NCBI GenBank assembly: GCA_009785015.1
Contig: WQXD01000019.1
Location: 1 to 27,104, forward strand
DNA: 27,104 nucleotides
Direction: 5' to 3'
From: Oscillospiraceae bacterium
GTDB lineage: Bacteria; Bacillota_A; Clostridia; Oscillospirales; WRJC01
This document shows, piece after piece, positions 1-7,418 of this stretch. The translations under genes and the position numbers were made by a program. Under the pieces are notes generated by a model. The model made no database searches and was not told the origin of the DNA. It saw only the letters and a list, made by a program, of their open reading frames with translations. Numbering within the stretch: the first letter of the stretch is position 1; each line of letters begins with the position of its first letter.

Positions 1-606
1 CCAAGGAAAAAAAGAATTGTGCCTTTTGGGCTCATATCGGCGGCGGCGGTCGTGCTGATTATGTTCGTCGCTTACAGGGGCGGCCCTCTCGGCATGTTCA
101 CCAACTCCTCCGGCGCGAGCCCGAACGCCGAAAGCTTCGCCTCAAGGGACTACCCGGGGGAAATTCTTGCGGCTCCGGACGGCAACTTTGGGGGAGAGCC
201 GAAAAGAGCCGAAGGCGGCGGCGCCGAAACCAAAGAGGGCGGATATCAGTACATGCAGGACGCAGCAGACGAAGCGGCGCCGGCACCGGCGGCCGAAGCC
301 GAAGCCGAAGCGGATTCGGGGATTATATCCGATGTTTCGTTCTGGGAGGCCAACCTCGATTTGGCGGTTGAGTGGCTGTACAGGATAAATTTGGGCGAAG
401 GCGGAGACGTCGGGGACATTTTGAAAGATATCGAAATTTACAGAGCCGACCCGGAGGGCAGGTTTTACGTCGCCGGCCTTGGCTATAAGAACAAATTGGA
501 AGAAAATATGAGCGGCGCCGGAATAAGCGCCGAAGCGGACTCCGCATATAACCCGAACGCGGGGGCGGCAGACGAAAAATATATAGCGATCTTGTGCTAT
601 TACTAA
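1..606 (+). CDS. Membrane-anchored protein of unknown function, 5' end outside window
   Basis: The reading frame is open to the left edge: no stop lies between base 1 and the first possible start (GTG at 19), so this is best read as a 3' fragment. It opens with a basic stretch (PRKKR), then one hydrophobic segment of about 18 residues (PFGLISAAAVVLIMFVAY). A Gly/Ala/Glu-rich low-complexity stretch follows (APAPAAEAEAEAD), and then a more ordinary C-terminal part of about 95 residues. Basic-TM-low-complexity is the layout of many anti-sigma factors and other single-pass envelope proteins, but I recognise no domain, and the N-terminal half that would decide is missing. It ends 18 nt before rbfA and is probably co-transcribed with it. 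The usual rbfA neighbour, infB, is not what is seen here. Confidence 0.6.
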   Translation, partial: PRKKRIVPFGLISAAAVVLIMFVAYRGGPLGMFTNSSGASPNAESFASRDYPGEILAAPDGNFGGEPKRAEGGGAETKEGGYQYMQDAADEAAPAPAAEAEAEADSGIISDVSFWEANLDLAVEWLYRINLGEGGDVGDILKDIEIYRADPEGRFYVAGLGYKNKLEENMSGAGISAEADSAYNPNAGAADEKYIAILCYY

Positions 607-624
607 AAAAATTTTGGAGGATAT

Positions 625-975
625 ATGCCGTTATATAAAACAGACAGGGTAAACGAGGGTATGCTCAGGGAGATGTCGCAGATAGTGCGCGAGGTGAAGG
701 ACCCGCGGGTAAATTCGGGGCTGGTGACGATAACCCGCTGCGATGTGAGCAGGGATCTGAAATTCGCGAAAATTTATTACAGCGTCTTGGACGGCGATTT
801 CGCCACGGTGCAAAAGGGCCTGATTTCGGCGAAGGGGTACATAAAATACGAGATAGCCCAAAGGCTGAATTTGAGAAACACCCCGGAGCTCACGTTTATC
901 TCGGACGATTCAATGGAAAAGGGCGCCAAAATCTCAAAAATATTGAGCGAAATGATAATTCCCGACGAAGAGTAA
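625..975 (+). CDS. rbfA: Ribosome-binding factor A
   Basis: RbfA is a small cytoplasmic KH-fold protein that binds the 30S subunit and helps mature the 5' end of 16S rRNA. The 116-residue product has the usual family length and the expected pattern. The N-terminus runs into EMSQIVREVKDPRV, followed by VTITRCDVSRDLKFAKIYYSV. The C-terminal part carries the LNLRNTPELTFISDDSMEKG segment typical of the family. GGAGG at 616-620 sits 4 nt before the ATG. The gene lies between the membrane protein ending at 606 and a thioredoxin-like lipoprotein 11 nt downstream, rather than between infB and truB, which is the common order in Firmicutes. The identification is secure from the sequence pattern. Confidence 0.95.
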   Translation: MPLYKTDRVNEGMLREMSQIVREVKDPRVNSGLVTITRCDVSRDLKFAKIYYSVLDGDFATVQKGLISAKGYIKYEIAQRLNLRNTPELTFISDDSMEKGAKISKILSEMIIPDEE

Positions 976-986
976 AGGAGAAAAAA

Positions 987-1562
987 ATGAAATTTAAAAA
1001 CCTGTTATTATTTGTCATGATTGTCCTGACCGCGTCGGCGGCCGCCGTGTTTTCCGGCTGCAACTCCGACGAGGGCCAAAATAAATCAAACGCTCAAAGC
1101 GACGGCGCGAAAACGTCCGCGGATGCCGAAACAAAAGTGGAAATCGGATATGAGGCGCCCGATTTTGAGGTCGAGCTGCTCGGCGGCAAAACCGCTAAAC
1201 TCTCGGATTACCGGGGGAAGGCGGTGCTGATCAATTTCTGGGCCACGTGGTGCGGACCCTGCACGGGCGAAATGCCGGACATTCAAAGGCTCTCGGAGGC
1301 GTTTGCGGGCGACTTGTCCGTGATTGCGGTAAACTGCAGCGAAAAAAAAGACAAAGTCGAAACTTTCATCGCGGATAACGGCTATACTTTTGACGTGGGG
1401 CTCGATGAAAGCGGGGCAATTCAAAAAAAATATCCCGCAAACGGGATTCCGTACAGCATCATCGTAGATCCCGCCGGAATAATAACGGAAATCCATCTCG
1501 GGGCGGGCGGCGATATGTTTTCCGTTTATGAGAAAGATGTAAACGCCGCTTTGGGAAAGTAG
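987..1562 (+). CDS. TlpA/ResA-like thioredoxin-fold lipoprotein
   Basis: Predicted extracytoplasmic thiol-disulfide oxidoreductase tethered to the membrane as a lipoprotein. Residues 1-25 form a lipoprotein signal peptide ending in a lipobox (FSGC, Cys25). A short polar linker follows, then a thioredoxin fold of the AhpC/TSA-TlpA type beginning at GYEAPDFEVELLGGKTAKLSDYRGK. The redox-active motif is W-C-G-P-C with Cys89 and Cys92, and a cis-proline region (GIPYSIIVDPAG) follows later. Length (191 aa) is normal for the family. Known relatives reduce cytochrome c haem sites or act in sporulation and envelope redox; the target here is unknown. It is placed directly before a class A PBP, and no cytochrome genes are visible, so an envelope or spore-cortex role is as likely as cytochrome maturation. 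Confidence 0.88.
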   Translation: MKFKNLLLFVMIVLTASAAAVFSGCNSDEGQNKSNAQSDGAKTSADAETKVEIGYEAPDFEVELLGGKTAKLSDYRGKAVLINFWATWCGPCTGEMPDIQRLSEAFAGDLSVIAVNCSEKKDKVETFIADNGYTFDVGLDESGAIQKKYPANGIPYSIIVDPAGIITEIHLGAGGDMFSVYEKDVNAALGK

Positions 1563-1590
1563 GCGGAAATCTGAAATAAAGGAGGGCAAA

Positions 1591-4125
1591 ATGAACGAAA
1601 AAGACAATATTTCCAAAACAAAAAAAAAGAAACCTTCAAAAGCCGCCAAAGCGGTAAAGACGATATTTTTTGTGAATTTTAAAATATTTTCCTATGTGAT
1701 CAACGTGATACTCACCATTCTTCTCATCGCGATAATCACCGGGGGGATAGTGGCGGGGACTTTTCTGTTTTATGTCGTCAACTATATAGACGCCACAATG
1801 CCCGATTTGGCCACAATGTCCAGCGTATCCAACCTCACAACCATCATATACTACTACGAGTACGAGCAAGGCGACAGATTCGACAAAATAAAACCCCCTC
1901 AACTAAAGGAAATGGAACGGCTGTACGGCTCGGTGAACCGGACCTGGATCAAATACAGCGAAATCACAAAAAACAACACATATATCGTGGACGCTTTCAT
2001 CGCCCTTGAAGACCGGAGGTTCCGGGAGCACAAAGGCGTCGACTGGGTGAGGACCGCGGCCGCCGCGGGAAACTTTTTCATGCCGCGGGAAGGTTCCGGC
2101 ACATTCGGCGGCTCGACCATCACCCAGCAGTTGGTGAAGCTGATGACGGATGACGACGACCAGACGATCCAGAGAAAAATACAGGAAATACGCAGGGCGA
2201 CGTATATAGAAAGCCGGACGAGCAAAGATGAGATTCTGGAAAATTACCTGAATACCGTCTTTTTGTCAAACGGGTGTTACGGGGTACAGTCCGCAGCGAA
2301 CACTTTGTTCAACAAGGACGCCTGCGACCTGAATCTTATAGAAGCCGCCGCTATCGCCGCCATCGTGCAGTCGCCCAGCAAAATGAACCCCATAACCAGG
2401 CCCGAGCGAAACAAAGACCGCCGCGACGAATGCCTGAAAAATATGCTGGCTTACGGGCTGATAACCAAGGAGGAATTCGACGGGGCGTATGACAAGGAAC
2501 TCGTGATAAACCGGCCCGAGAATTCATATGTGGAAACCGTGAAATCCTATTACGTGGACCAGATCATAGAAGACGTGACGGCGGCCCTTATGAAAAAATA
2601 CGGATACACGAAGGCCCAGGCCTCAAACAAAATATATTCCGGCGGCTACAAGATATACAGCTGCATGGATCCGTATATACAAAACGTCATGGAATGGGTC
2701 TATACCCACGACGAATATTTTCCCGCCCAGCCCGCGGGAGCGCTCAAGTACCAGTCCGCAATGGTGGTCCTCGACCCGTACAACGGCGACCTGCTCGGAA
2801 TCGTCGGGGGCAGGGACGAAAAAGTGCAGAGAGGCTTAAACCGCGCCTCGGGTTCTTTCCGCCAGGCGGGTTCCTCGATAAAACCGGTTTCGGTTTACGC
2901 CCCGGCGATCGATTTAAACGTCATAAACTGGGGGACGCCCTTAGACGACAAGCCCACGATGACGCTGCGCAACAGGCCGTGGCCCCCGAATTATCCCGCC
3001 GGCAACGAGGGCCTGATATCGCTGACCAGGGCCGTGGCCGTTTCAAAGAACACAATCGCGGTATCGGTGCTCCGGGACCTGACACCCGAAGTTTCATTCA
3101 GGTTTATGTACGACCAGTTGAATATAAAATCCCTTGTGGAGGAAAAGGTGCTGCCCAGCGGGGAAGTTCGCTCAGATATAGATTACGCCCCGCTGGCTTT
3201 GGGCGCGATGACATACGGGGTGAGCGTCTACGATCTCACGGCGGCCTATTCGATGTTCGTCAACAACGGCATATATACAAAACCGCGTTCCTACACATTG
3301 GTCACGGACCAGGACGGCAACGTGATTTTGGACAACACGCCCGAAAAAAAATTGGTGATCGAGGCGGAGACCGCCTGGATTATGACCAAGCTGTTGAAAG
3401 GGGTGGTCGAAAACGGCACGGCGCGGGGGCTCAAGATGAAAAACAAGATCGAAGTGGCCGGCAAGACGGGCACCACCAACGAAGAATACGACCGGTGGTT
3501 TATCGGGTATACCCCGTATTATCTGTGCGGGTGCTGGTTTGGCTATGATATGCCCAAATACATGAACGTGCCCGCGGGAGACGGAAACCCCCCGATGCTG
3601 CTTTTCAATTATGTGATGGACACGATACACGCCGATGTATACGGCAATCCGAAAACATTCGAAGATCTTCCCACCATAATCGAGGCGAAATACTGCAAAA
3701 TGTCGGGAATGGCCCCCGGGCCGTACTGCGGCTGGACGGACACCGGATACTATTCCAAGAGCAGCATGCCGACGGATATGTGCGAAAAATGCCGCTATGT
3801 ACCGCCGGTTGAGCAGGAAACCGAGGAAGTGAGCGAACCCGCGGACGCCGACGGGACAAACGGACCCGCGGACAACGCGCCCGAAACGCCGGGCAGCTCC
3901 ATAAGACCCGACTTGACAAAACCGGAAGTTCCCTCCGTCGAACAACACACGCCCGGATATACCGAGCCGGAAACTCCCCCCCAAGCCACGCAGGAGCCTC
4001 CTGTCTTCACCGAAGAAGAAACGATACCCACGGAGGAACCCGGCAATACGGACAACCCAGGCGCTCCGAATCCCACGGAGGAACCCACATTGGGCCACGA
4101 CGATCAAAACGCAGGGGAGGAGTAG
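1591..4125 (+). CDS. Class A penicillin-binding protein (transglycosylase-transpeptidase)
   Basis: Bifunctional peptidoglycan synthase that polymerises lipid II and crosslinks the stem peptides outside the membrane. A Lys-rich cytoplasmic tail (residues 1-30) precedes one membrane segment at about 36-66. The GT51 transglycosylase shows motif 1 EDRRFREHKGVD with catalytic Glu140, motif 2 GSTITQQ at 174-180, motif 3 RKIQEIRRA and motif 4 ENYLNTVFLSNGCYGVQSAA. The transpeptidase has SSIK with nucleophile Ser428, SKN at 485-487 and KTGT at 625-628. All key residues are intact. After about residue 735 comes a Pro/Glu/Thr-rich tail of roughly 110 residues, common in Firmicute PBPs and presumably wall-spanning. 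AAGGAGGG precedes the ATG. The stop is 3 nt before the next start, so it is translationally close-coupled to the SLH protein. Confidence 0.96.
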   Translation: MNEKDNISKTKKKKPSKAAKAVKTIFFVNFKIFSYVINVILTILLIAIITGGIVAGTFLFYVVNYIDATMPDLATMSSVSNLTTIIYYYEYEQGDRFDKIKPPQLKEMERLYGSVNRTWIKYSEITKNNTYIVDAFIALEDRRFREHKGVDWVRTAAAAGNFFMPREGSGTFGGSTITQQLVKLMTDDDDQTIQRKIQEIRRATYIESRTSKDEILENYLNTVFLSNGCYGVQSAANTLFNKDACDLNLIEAAAIAAIVQSPSKMNPITRPERNKDRRDECLKNMLAYGLITKEEFDGAYDKELVINRPENSYVETVKSYYVDQIIEDVTAALMKKYGYTKAQASNKIYSGGYKIYSCMDPYIQNVMEWVYTHDEYFPAQPAGALKYQSAMVVLDPYNGDLLGIVGGRDEKVQRGLNRASGSFRQAGSSIKPVSVYAPAIDLNVINWGTPLDDKPTMTLRNRPWPPNYPAGNEGLISLTRAVAVSKNTIAVSVLRDLTPEVSFRFMYDQLNIKSLVEEKVLPSGEVRSDIDYAPLALGAMTYGVSVYDLTAAYSMFVNNGIYTKPRSYTLVTDQDGNVILDNTPEKKLVIEAETAWIMTKLLKGVVENGTARGLKMKNKIEVAGKTGTTNEEYDRWFIGYTPYYLCGCWFGYDMPKYMNVPAGDGNPPMLLFNYVMDTIHADVYGNPKTFEDLPTIIEAKYCKMSGMAPGPYCGWTDTGYYSKSSMPTDMCEKCRYVPPVEQETEEVSEPADADGTNGPADNAPETPGSSIRPDLTKPEVPSVEQHTPGYTEPETPPQATQEPPVFTEEETIPTEEPGNTDNPGAPNPTEEPTLGHDDQNAGEE

Positions 4126-4128
4126 CAT

Positions 4129-5391
4129 ATGGGCAGATATTTTAAAACATTCGCCCTGCTCTGCGCGGCGGCGCTGGTTTGCCGATTTTGCCTTTGCGCG
4201 GACGCCGCCCCGCGAAACGACGTGGGCGATTTCAAGGACGTTTCTTCGGGCGACTGGTACTTCGAGTATGTGAAGCGCCTGTATGAGGGGGGGATTGTAA
4301 ACGGAGTGGCGCAGGACTCCTACGCCCCCGGGGCAGAAGTCCAAACGAGCGAGCTCGCCGCCTTGATTGCGCGGTACCTCGGCCTTGAATACGCGGCTCA
4401 GAAAAGCCGGGATTTTTTACAGCGAAATGAAATCGAAGGGGCCGATCTGTGGTATTCGGGGTATATAGGGCTCATGTTCGATTTGGGGATCTTTGCCGAG
4501 GCTGAGTTGTCCGGCTACGGCATAAAGCTGATGGACGGAGGTATGGGGGGCGCGGCGATATCAAAGGGCGCGGCGGCGGCTTTGGAGGCGCCGGTAAAGA
4601 GGATGGATGTGGCGAAATTTATCGCGAAATCGTTCGAAATCAAAAAAGGCAGGACCCCGACAAATTTTCTCAAAAGCGAAATAAGCGGAAACGGCAACGA
4701 ATTCATAACCGGCGGCGGATACGACCGCGAAATCCTGGAGCGAATCAAATCCATGATAAGCGACTATTCCGATATCCCCGGTCAGTACCGCGAATATTTT
4801 TTGAAATGCTATTACAACGGAATAATCCGGGGCGACGAGAAGGGCCGGGTTTTGCCCGCCCACACTTTAAAAAGGGGAGAACTCGCCAAAATCATAGCTT
4901 CGGTGCTGTATTTTGATCTGAGGGGGGATGAGCTCCGGGAGCTTCCGGCGGCGTGCGCCATAGGGCAAAGCGACTGCTATATTTCCCCCGCGGACAACTC
5001 GCGTTCTCTCAAGCCGGACAAAGCGGAGCGGATTCTGTCCGAGCAGGCGAAAAATATCAGAACGGAAAATCAAAAAGATTTTGTAAATGTGGTCGTGGAG
5101 CAAAAAAACATAATTCCGGCGGGGTATTTGAGCGAAATATATGTCTACGCCTACAACACCGGCGGCGAGCCCGCGGAAATCGGAAAGTCAAACTGCGCGT
5201 CCAACCCGGATGAATATTTTCCCAGGGAAGCGGCTTTCGCCCTTTCCAAAACGAACCGGTCCGGAGAGCTCGGATTCGTCTATTTGATTTTGCGCGACCT
5301 GGCGAAAAACGGAGAAGTAGCGGGAGCGCTTAAATACGATATCGGTCAAGACGGCAATCTCAAAAGTATTCCGGCGTATAATCTGCCGTGA
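4129..5391 (+). CDS. SLH-domain (S-layer homology) surface protein
   Basis: Predicted secreted protein held non-covalently to the wall by S-layer homology domains, which bind pyruvylated secondary wall polymer in known systems. Residues 1-26 look like a signal peptide (FALLCAAALVCRFCLCADA). SLH 1 covers about 33-84, with FKDVSSGDWYFEYVKRLYE and the NGVA...YAPGAEVQTSELAALIARY pattern. A degenerate SLH 2 covers about 105-172, with an inserted Gly/Ala stretch. SLH 3 covers about 212-265 (YNGIIRGDEKGRVLPAHTLKRGELAKIIASVL). The C-terminal 150 residues form a domain I do not recognise. A GGGAGGAG site lies inside the end of the PBP gene, 3 nt upstream. No terminator is obvious after it. Co-expression with the PBP suggests a role in wall or S-layer assembly, which is inference. 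Confidence 0.88.
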   Translation: MGRYFKTFALLCAAALVCRFCLCADAAPRNDVGDFKDVSSGDWYFEYVKRLYEGGIVNGVAQDSYAPGAEVQTSELAALIARYLGLEYAAQKSRDFLQRNEIEGADLWYSGYIGLMFDLGIFAEAELSGYGIKLMDGGMGGAAISKGAAAALEAPVKRMDVAKFIAKSFEIKKGRTPTNFLKSEISGNGNEFITGGGYDREILERIKSMISDYSDIPGQYREYFLKCYYNGIIRGDEKGRVLPAHTLKRGELAKIIASVLYFDLRGDELRELPAACAIGQSDCYISPADNSRSLKPDKAERILSEQAKNIRTENQKDFVNVVVEQKNIIPAGYLSEIYVYAYNTGGEPAEIGKSNCASNPDEYFPREAAFALSKTNRSGELGFVYLILRDLAKNGEVAGALKYDIGQDGNLKSIPAYNLP

Positions 5392-5417
5392 CGGGCAAAC
5401 TGTGTCAGATTTATTAA

Positions 5418-5434
5418 TTTACATTGTATGTAAA
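5418..5434. promoter_or_regulatory. 7-bp inverted repeat upstream of promoter, possible operator
   Basis: TTTACAT (5418-5424) and ATGTAAA (5428-5434) form a perfect dyad around a 3-nt centre, 21 bp upstream of the -35 box at 5456. The symmetry suits a dimeric regulator, but no regulator is known and the region is AT-rich, so chance is possible. Confidence 0.3.
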
Positions 5435-5455
5435 GAAAATTATTTCCGCATTCTG

Positions 5456-5484
5456 TTGACAACATCAAAAATTTTGACTATAAT
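5456..5484 (+). promoter_or_regulatory. Consensus sigma-A promoter for the DUF4430-like lipoprotein
   Basis: A perfect TTGACA (5456-5461) and a perfect TATAAT (5479-5484) are separated by the optimal 17 bp. Transcription would start near 5491, giving a leader of about 25 nt to a GGAGGT ribosome binding site (5505-5510) and the ATG at 5517. Confidence 0.88.
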
Positions 5485-5516
5485 AAATAAAAATATAATT
5501 TTACGGAGGTCATTTC

Positions 5517-6044
5517 ATGAAAACAAACAAAAGGCGCATCATGTCCGCCGCGCTGGTCGTCGTGATGATTTTATCGGTTTCCACTTTTATCGCCTGCGGC
5601 GAATCGGAATCGGAACAGGATATAATGGTGAATATGAAAATAACCGGGTCTGACAGGGAAATTTGCGATATGCCCCTGAAGCTGACGGGCACTCCGAGCG
5701 AGCTCACGGTTCTGGCCGCCACGCGGAAGATGTGCGTCGATGTTCAGGAAGTCGAATTTGACTATGACGTGCAGCTCGACGCAGTCAAACGGATAGGCGC
5801 GGATATAGTCGAATTTTTCATAAACGAATACCCCACGGAGGAACCAGTGACGGAAGCGGTTGAGGAAGCGACGGAGGAAGGCGCCGAGGAACAGACTACA
5901 GAGGCCGCAGCCGTGGTGCACGATTTCTATTATGACTGGGTATGCACGATAAACGGCGTCGAATCGACGATTTCCGACACTGTAAAAGAAGGCGACAGTA
6001 TCGTGTGGGAGTGGAAGCAGGTTCAAAGGGAATTGGACAAATAA
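5517..6044 (+). CDS. Small lipoprotein with DUF4430-like C-terminal region
   Basis: Predicted membrane-tethered lipoprotein of 175 residues. The signal peptide ends in FIAC, with Cys27 as the lipidated residue; the lipobox is weaker than usual. The middle contains an acidic Glu/Thr-rich linker (residues about 102-130). The last 45 residues (DWVCTINGVESTISDTVKEGDSIVWEWKQ) resemble the end of DUF4430 domains, the beta-grasp-like modules also seen at the C-terminus of transcobalamin. The segment near residues 55-65 (SELTVLAATRKMC) fits the start of such a module, so one domain may be interrupted by the acidic linker. The function is unknown; cobalamin binding cannot be claimed. It has its own strong promoter and is followed by a strong terminator, so it is expressed at least in part as a single gene. 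Confidence 0.75.
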   Translation: MKTNKRRIMSAALVVVMILSVSTFIACGESESEQDIMVNMKITGSDREICDMPLKLTGTPSELTVLAATRKMCVDVQEVEFDYDVQLDAVKRIGADIVEFFINEYPTEEPVTEAVEEATEEGAEEQTTEAAAVVHDFYYDWVCTINGVESTISDTVKEGDSIVWEWKQVQRELDK

Positions 6045-6063
6045 CGACAGGCGAATTCTATCC

Positions 6064-6098
6064 GAATTGTACCGTAATGGATACGGTACAATTCTTTT
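6064..6098 (+). terminator. Rho-independent terminator after the lipoprotein gene
   Basis: A perfect 12-bp stem (6064-6075 with 6083-6094) closes a 7-nt loop and is followed by TTTT at 6095-6098. The U-run is short. The downstream arm contains TACAAT (6087-6092), and the U-run abuts the TGAGG ribosome binding site of the next gene, so the hairpin may also influence yqeG. Confidence 0.75.
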
Positions 6099-6109
6099 GA
6101 GGTTTTAAA

Positions 6110-6676
6110 ATGTTTCGATATTTTACCCCGGACTTCATATTTGACCGCATCCAGGACATCGATTTCGATTCCCTGAAGAAAAAAAACATAAAGGGGCTCA
6201 TATTCGACATAGACAACACCCTTGTCTCCTACAGGCAGGAGCGGCCTACCAAAGAAGTTTCGGTTTTGATGGATAAATTAAAAACCGAAGGCTTTGAGAT
6301 ATGCTTTATCTCAAACAACAGCCGGCAGAGAGTCGATGTATTCAATTCCGATTTCAATTTTTTTTCATATCCCGAAGCAAAAAAGCCCTCGGTAAAATTC
6401 ATAAAAAGAGCGCTGTCCGCCATGGACTTAAAGGCGAAAAACGCCGCGTTTGTGGGCGACCAGCTGTTCACCGACGTCATGGCGGCCAAAAGGGCCAAAA
6501 TCATGGCCATACTCGTGACTCCGATAGAACCTTTGGAAACCGTGTTTTTCAGGTTCAAGCGGTTTATGGAAAAACCGTTCATAAAAAGATATTACAGAAA
6601 ACAAAGGAAAAAAAGCAAAAAGTTTAAACATAGTTCACATAAAAACGATATAATATATAATGAAAACGGTGATTGA
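6110..6676 (+). CDS. yqeG: YqeG-family HAD phosphatase
   Basis: Cytoplasmic HAD-superfamily IIIA phosphatase of the YqeG type. HAD motif I is DIDNTLV, with nucleophile Asp33 and acid/base Asp35. Motif II is in CFISNNS, the motif III lysine in AKKPSVKFIKRAL, and motif IV in VGDQLFTDVMAAKRA. The N-terminal MFRYFTPDFIFDRIQDIDFDSL is characteristic of this family, and the C-terminal tail is very Lys/Arg-rich. Family members are reported to act as phosphatases, including on phosphatidylglycerol-phosphate-type substrates in related proteins, but the substrate here is not known. The start is the first ATG after TGAGG (6098-6102). It begins a run of same-strand genes reaching 10939 and has no clear promoter of its own. 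Confidence 0.9.
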   Translation: MFRYFTPDFIFDRIQDIDFDSLKKKNIKGLIFDIDNTLVSYRQERPTKEVSVLMDKLKTEGFEICFISNNSRQRVDVFNSDFNFFSYPEAKKPSVKFIKRALSAMDLKAKNAAFVGDQLFTDVMAAKRAKIMAILVTPIEPLETVFFRFKRFMEKPFIKRYYRKQRKKSKKFKHSSHKNDIIYNENGD

Positions 6677-6700
6677 AGTCACCCCGAATTTCAAAAAATC

Positions 6701-6707
6701 TGGAGGG
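6701..6707 (+). promoter_or_regulatory. Ribosome binding site selecting the TTG start of the M50 protease
   Basis: TGGAGGG lies 8 nt before TTG at 6716. There is no ATG at a suitable distance in this frame, so TTG initiation is the best reading. Confidence 0.7.
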
Positions 6708-6715
6708 TTTCGGAA

Positions 6716-7396
6716 TTGTTGAGGAATTTACTCAATTTTGGCAAGCAGGATTTGATCGACCTTTTGTATTTTTTGCCTATATTTTTGATAACGATAACGG
6801 TCCATGAATGCGCCCACGGATATATAGCGTATAAGATGGGCGACCCCACCGCGAAAAACATGGGGAGGCTGACGCTCAACCCGCTGAAGCACATGGATCC
6901 CATCGGTTTTATCATGCTCATGTTTTTGGGATTCGGCTGGGCCAAGCCCGTGATGATAGATCCCCGGAATTTCAGAAACCCGAAAAAAGGCATGGCGCTC
7001 TCCGCGCTCGCGGGCCCCGTTTCGAATATTCTGATGGCGGTTTTCGGGGCTTTGGCGCTCGGGCTGATCAATTATTTCTATTTCAATTTCGCCGGGCAGG
7101 CCTCGACCTTTGTCGAAATGGCGCGCTGGTTTTTCAATTATTTCATAACGCTGAACGTATACTTCGCGGTTTTTAATTTTCTTCCCGTTCCCCCATTGGA
7201 CGGCTCGAGGATAGTGAGCTATTTTCTGCCGTACAGACTCAGCTATTACTATAACTATATCGAGCGTTACGGATTTTTGGTGCTGATTGTGCTTCTGTAC
7301 ACGGGGATACTGAGCGTGCCGCTCCAGTTTTTATCCGGTCTGATAATTGGCGGGATCACCTATGTTTTGCGTTTGGCGCCCTTTTTATTGCTGTAA
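6716..7396 (+). CDS. Site-2 protease family (M50) membrane metalloprotease
   Basis: Intramembrane zinc metalloprotease-like protein of 226 residues with several membrane segments. The zinc motif HECAH (His30, Glu31, His34) sits within the first hydrophobic segment, followed by the family pattern GDPTAKNMGRLTLNPLKHMDPIG. The third zinc ligand region is NFLPVPPLDGSRI with Asp162. It belongs to the short, PDZ-less group related to SpoIVFB and YwhC. Such proteins occur next to scpA/scpB in many Clostridia; their substrates are mostly unknown, with SpoIVFB cutting pro-sigma-K as the best-known relative. It starts at TTG, 39 nt after yqeG, and ends 22 nt before scpA. Confidence 0.92.
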   Translation: MLRNLLNFGKQDLIDLLYFLPIFLITITVHECAHGYIAYKMGDPTAKNMGRLTLNPLKHMDPIGFIMLMFLGFGWAKPVMIDPRNFRNPKKGMALSALAGPVSNILMAVFGALALGLINYFYFNFAGQASTFVEMARWFFNYFITLNVYFAVFNFLPVPPLDGSRIVSYFLPYRLSYYYNYIERYGFLVLIVLLYTGILSVPLQFLSGLIIGGITYVLRLAPFLLL

Positions 7397-7407
7397 ACGA
7401 AGATTTT

Positions 7408-7413
7408 GGAGGG
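7408..7413 (+). promoter_or_regulatory. Ribosome binding site selecting the ScpA start
   Basis: GGAGGG lies 5 nt before ATG 7419. It rules out the longer reading that would begin at 7347 inside the preceding protease gene. Confidence 0.8.
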
Positions 7414-7418
7414 AGAGT

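Noticed and set aside
2694..3548. 284-codon open frame on the plus strand within the PBP gene
   Set aside because: It overlaps the transpeptidase domain in another frame and has Arg/Gly-rich, domain-free sequence and no ribosome binding site.
3172..4344. 390-codon open frame on the minus strand
   Set aside because: It lies antisense to the PBP and SLH genes, which have clear family motifs. Its translation is rich in Arg/Gly/Val without any domain pattern, as expected for a shadow frame in GC-rich codons.
6649..6654. TATAAT at the end of yqeG as a promoter for the M50-scpAB run
   Set aside because: No -35 or TG extension at a workable distance; the AT-rich end of the gene makes chance occurrence likely.
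7347..7418. Longer N-terminus for ScpA
   Set aside because: It would overlap the M50 protease gene and lacks a ribosome binding site. GGAGGG before 7419 and family alignment at YKLEIFQGPLDLLL support the shorter form.
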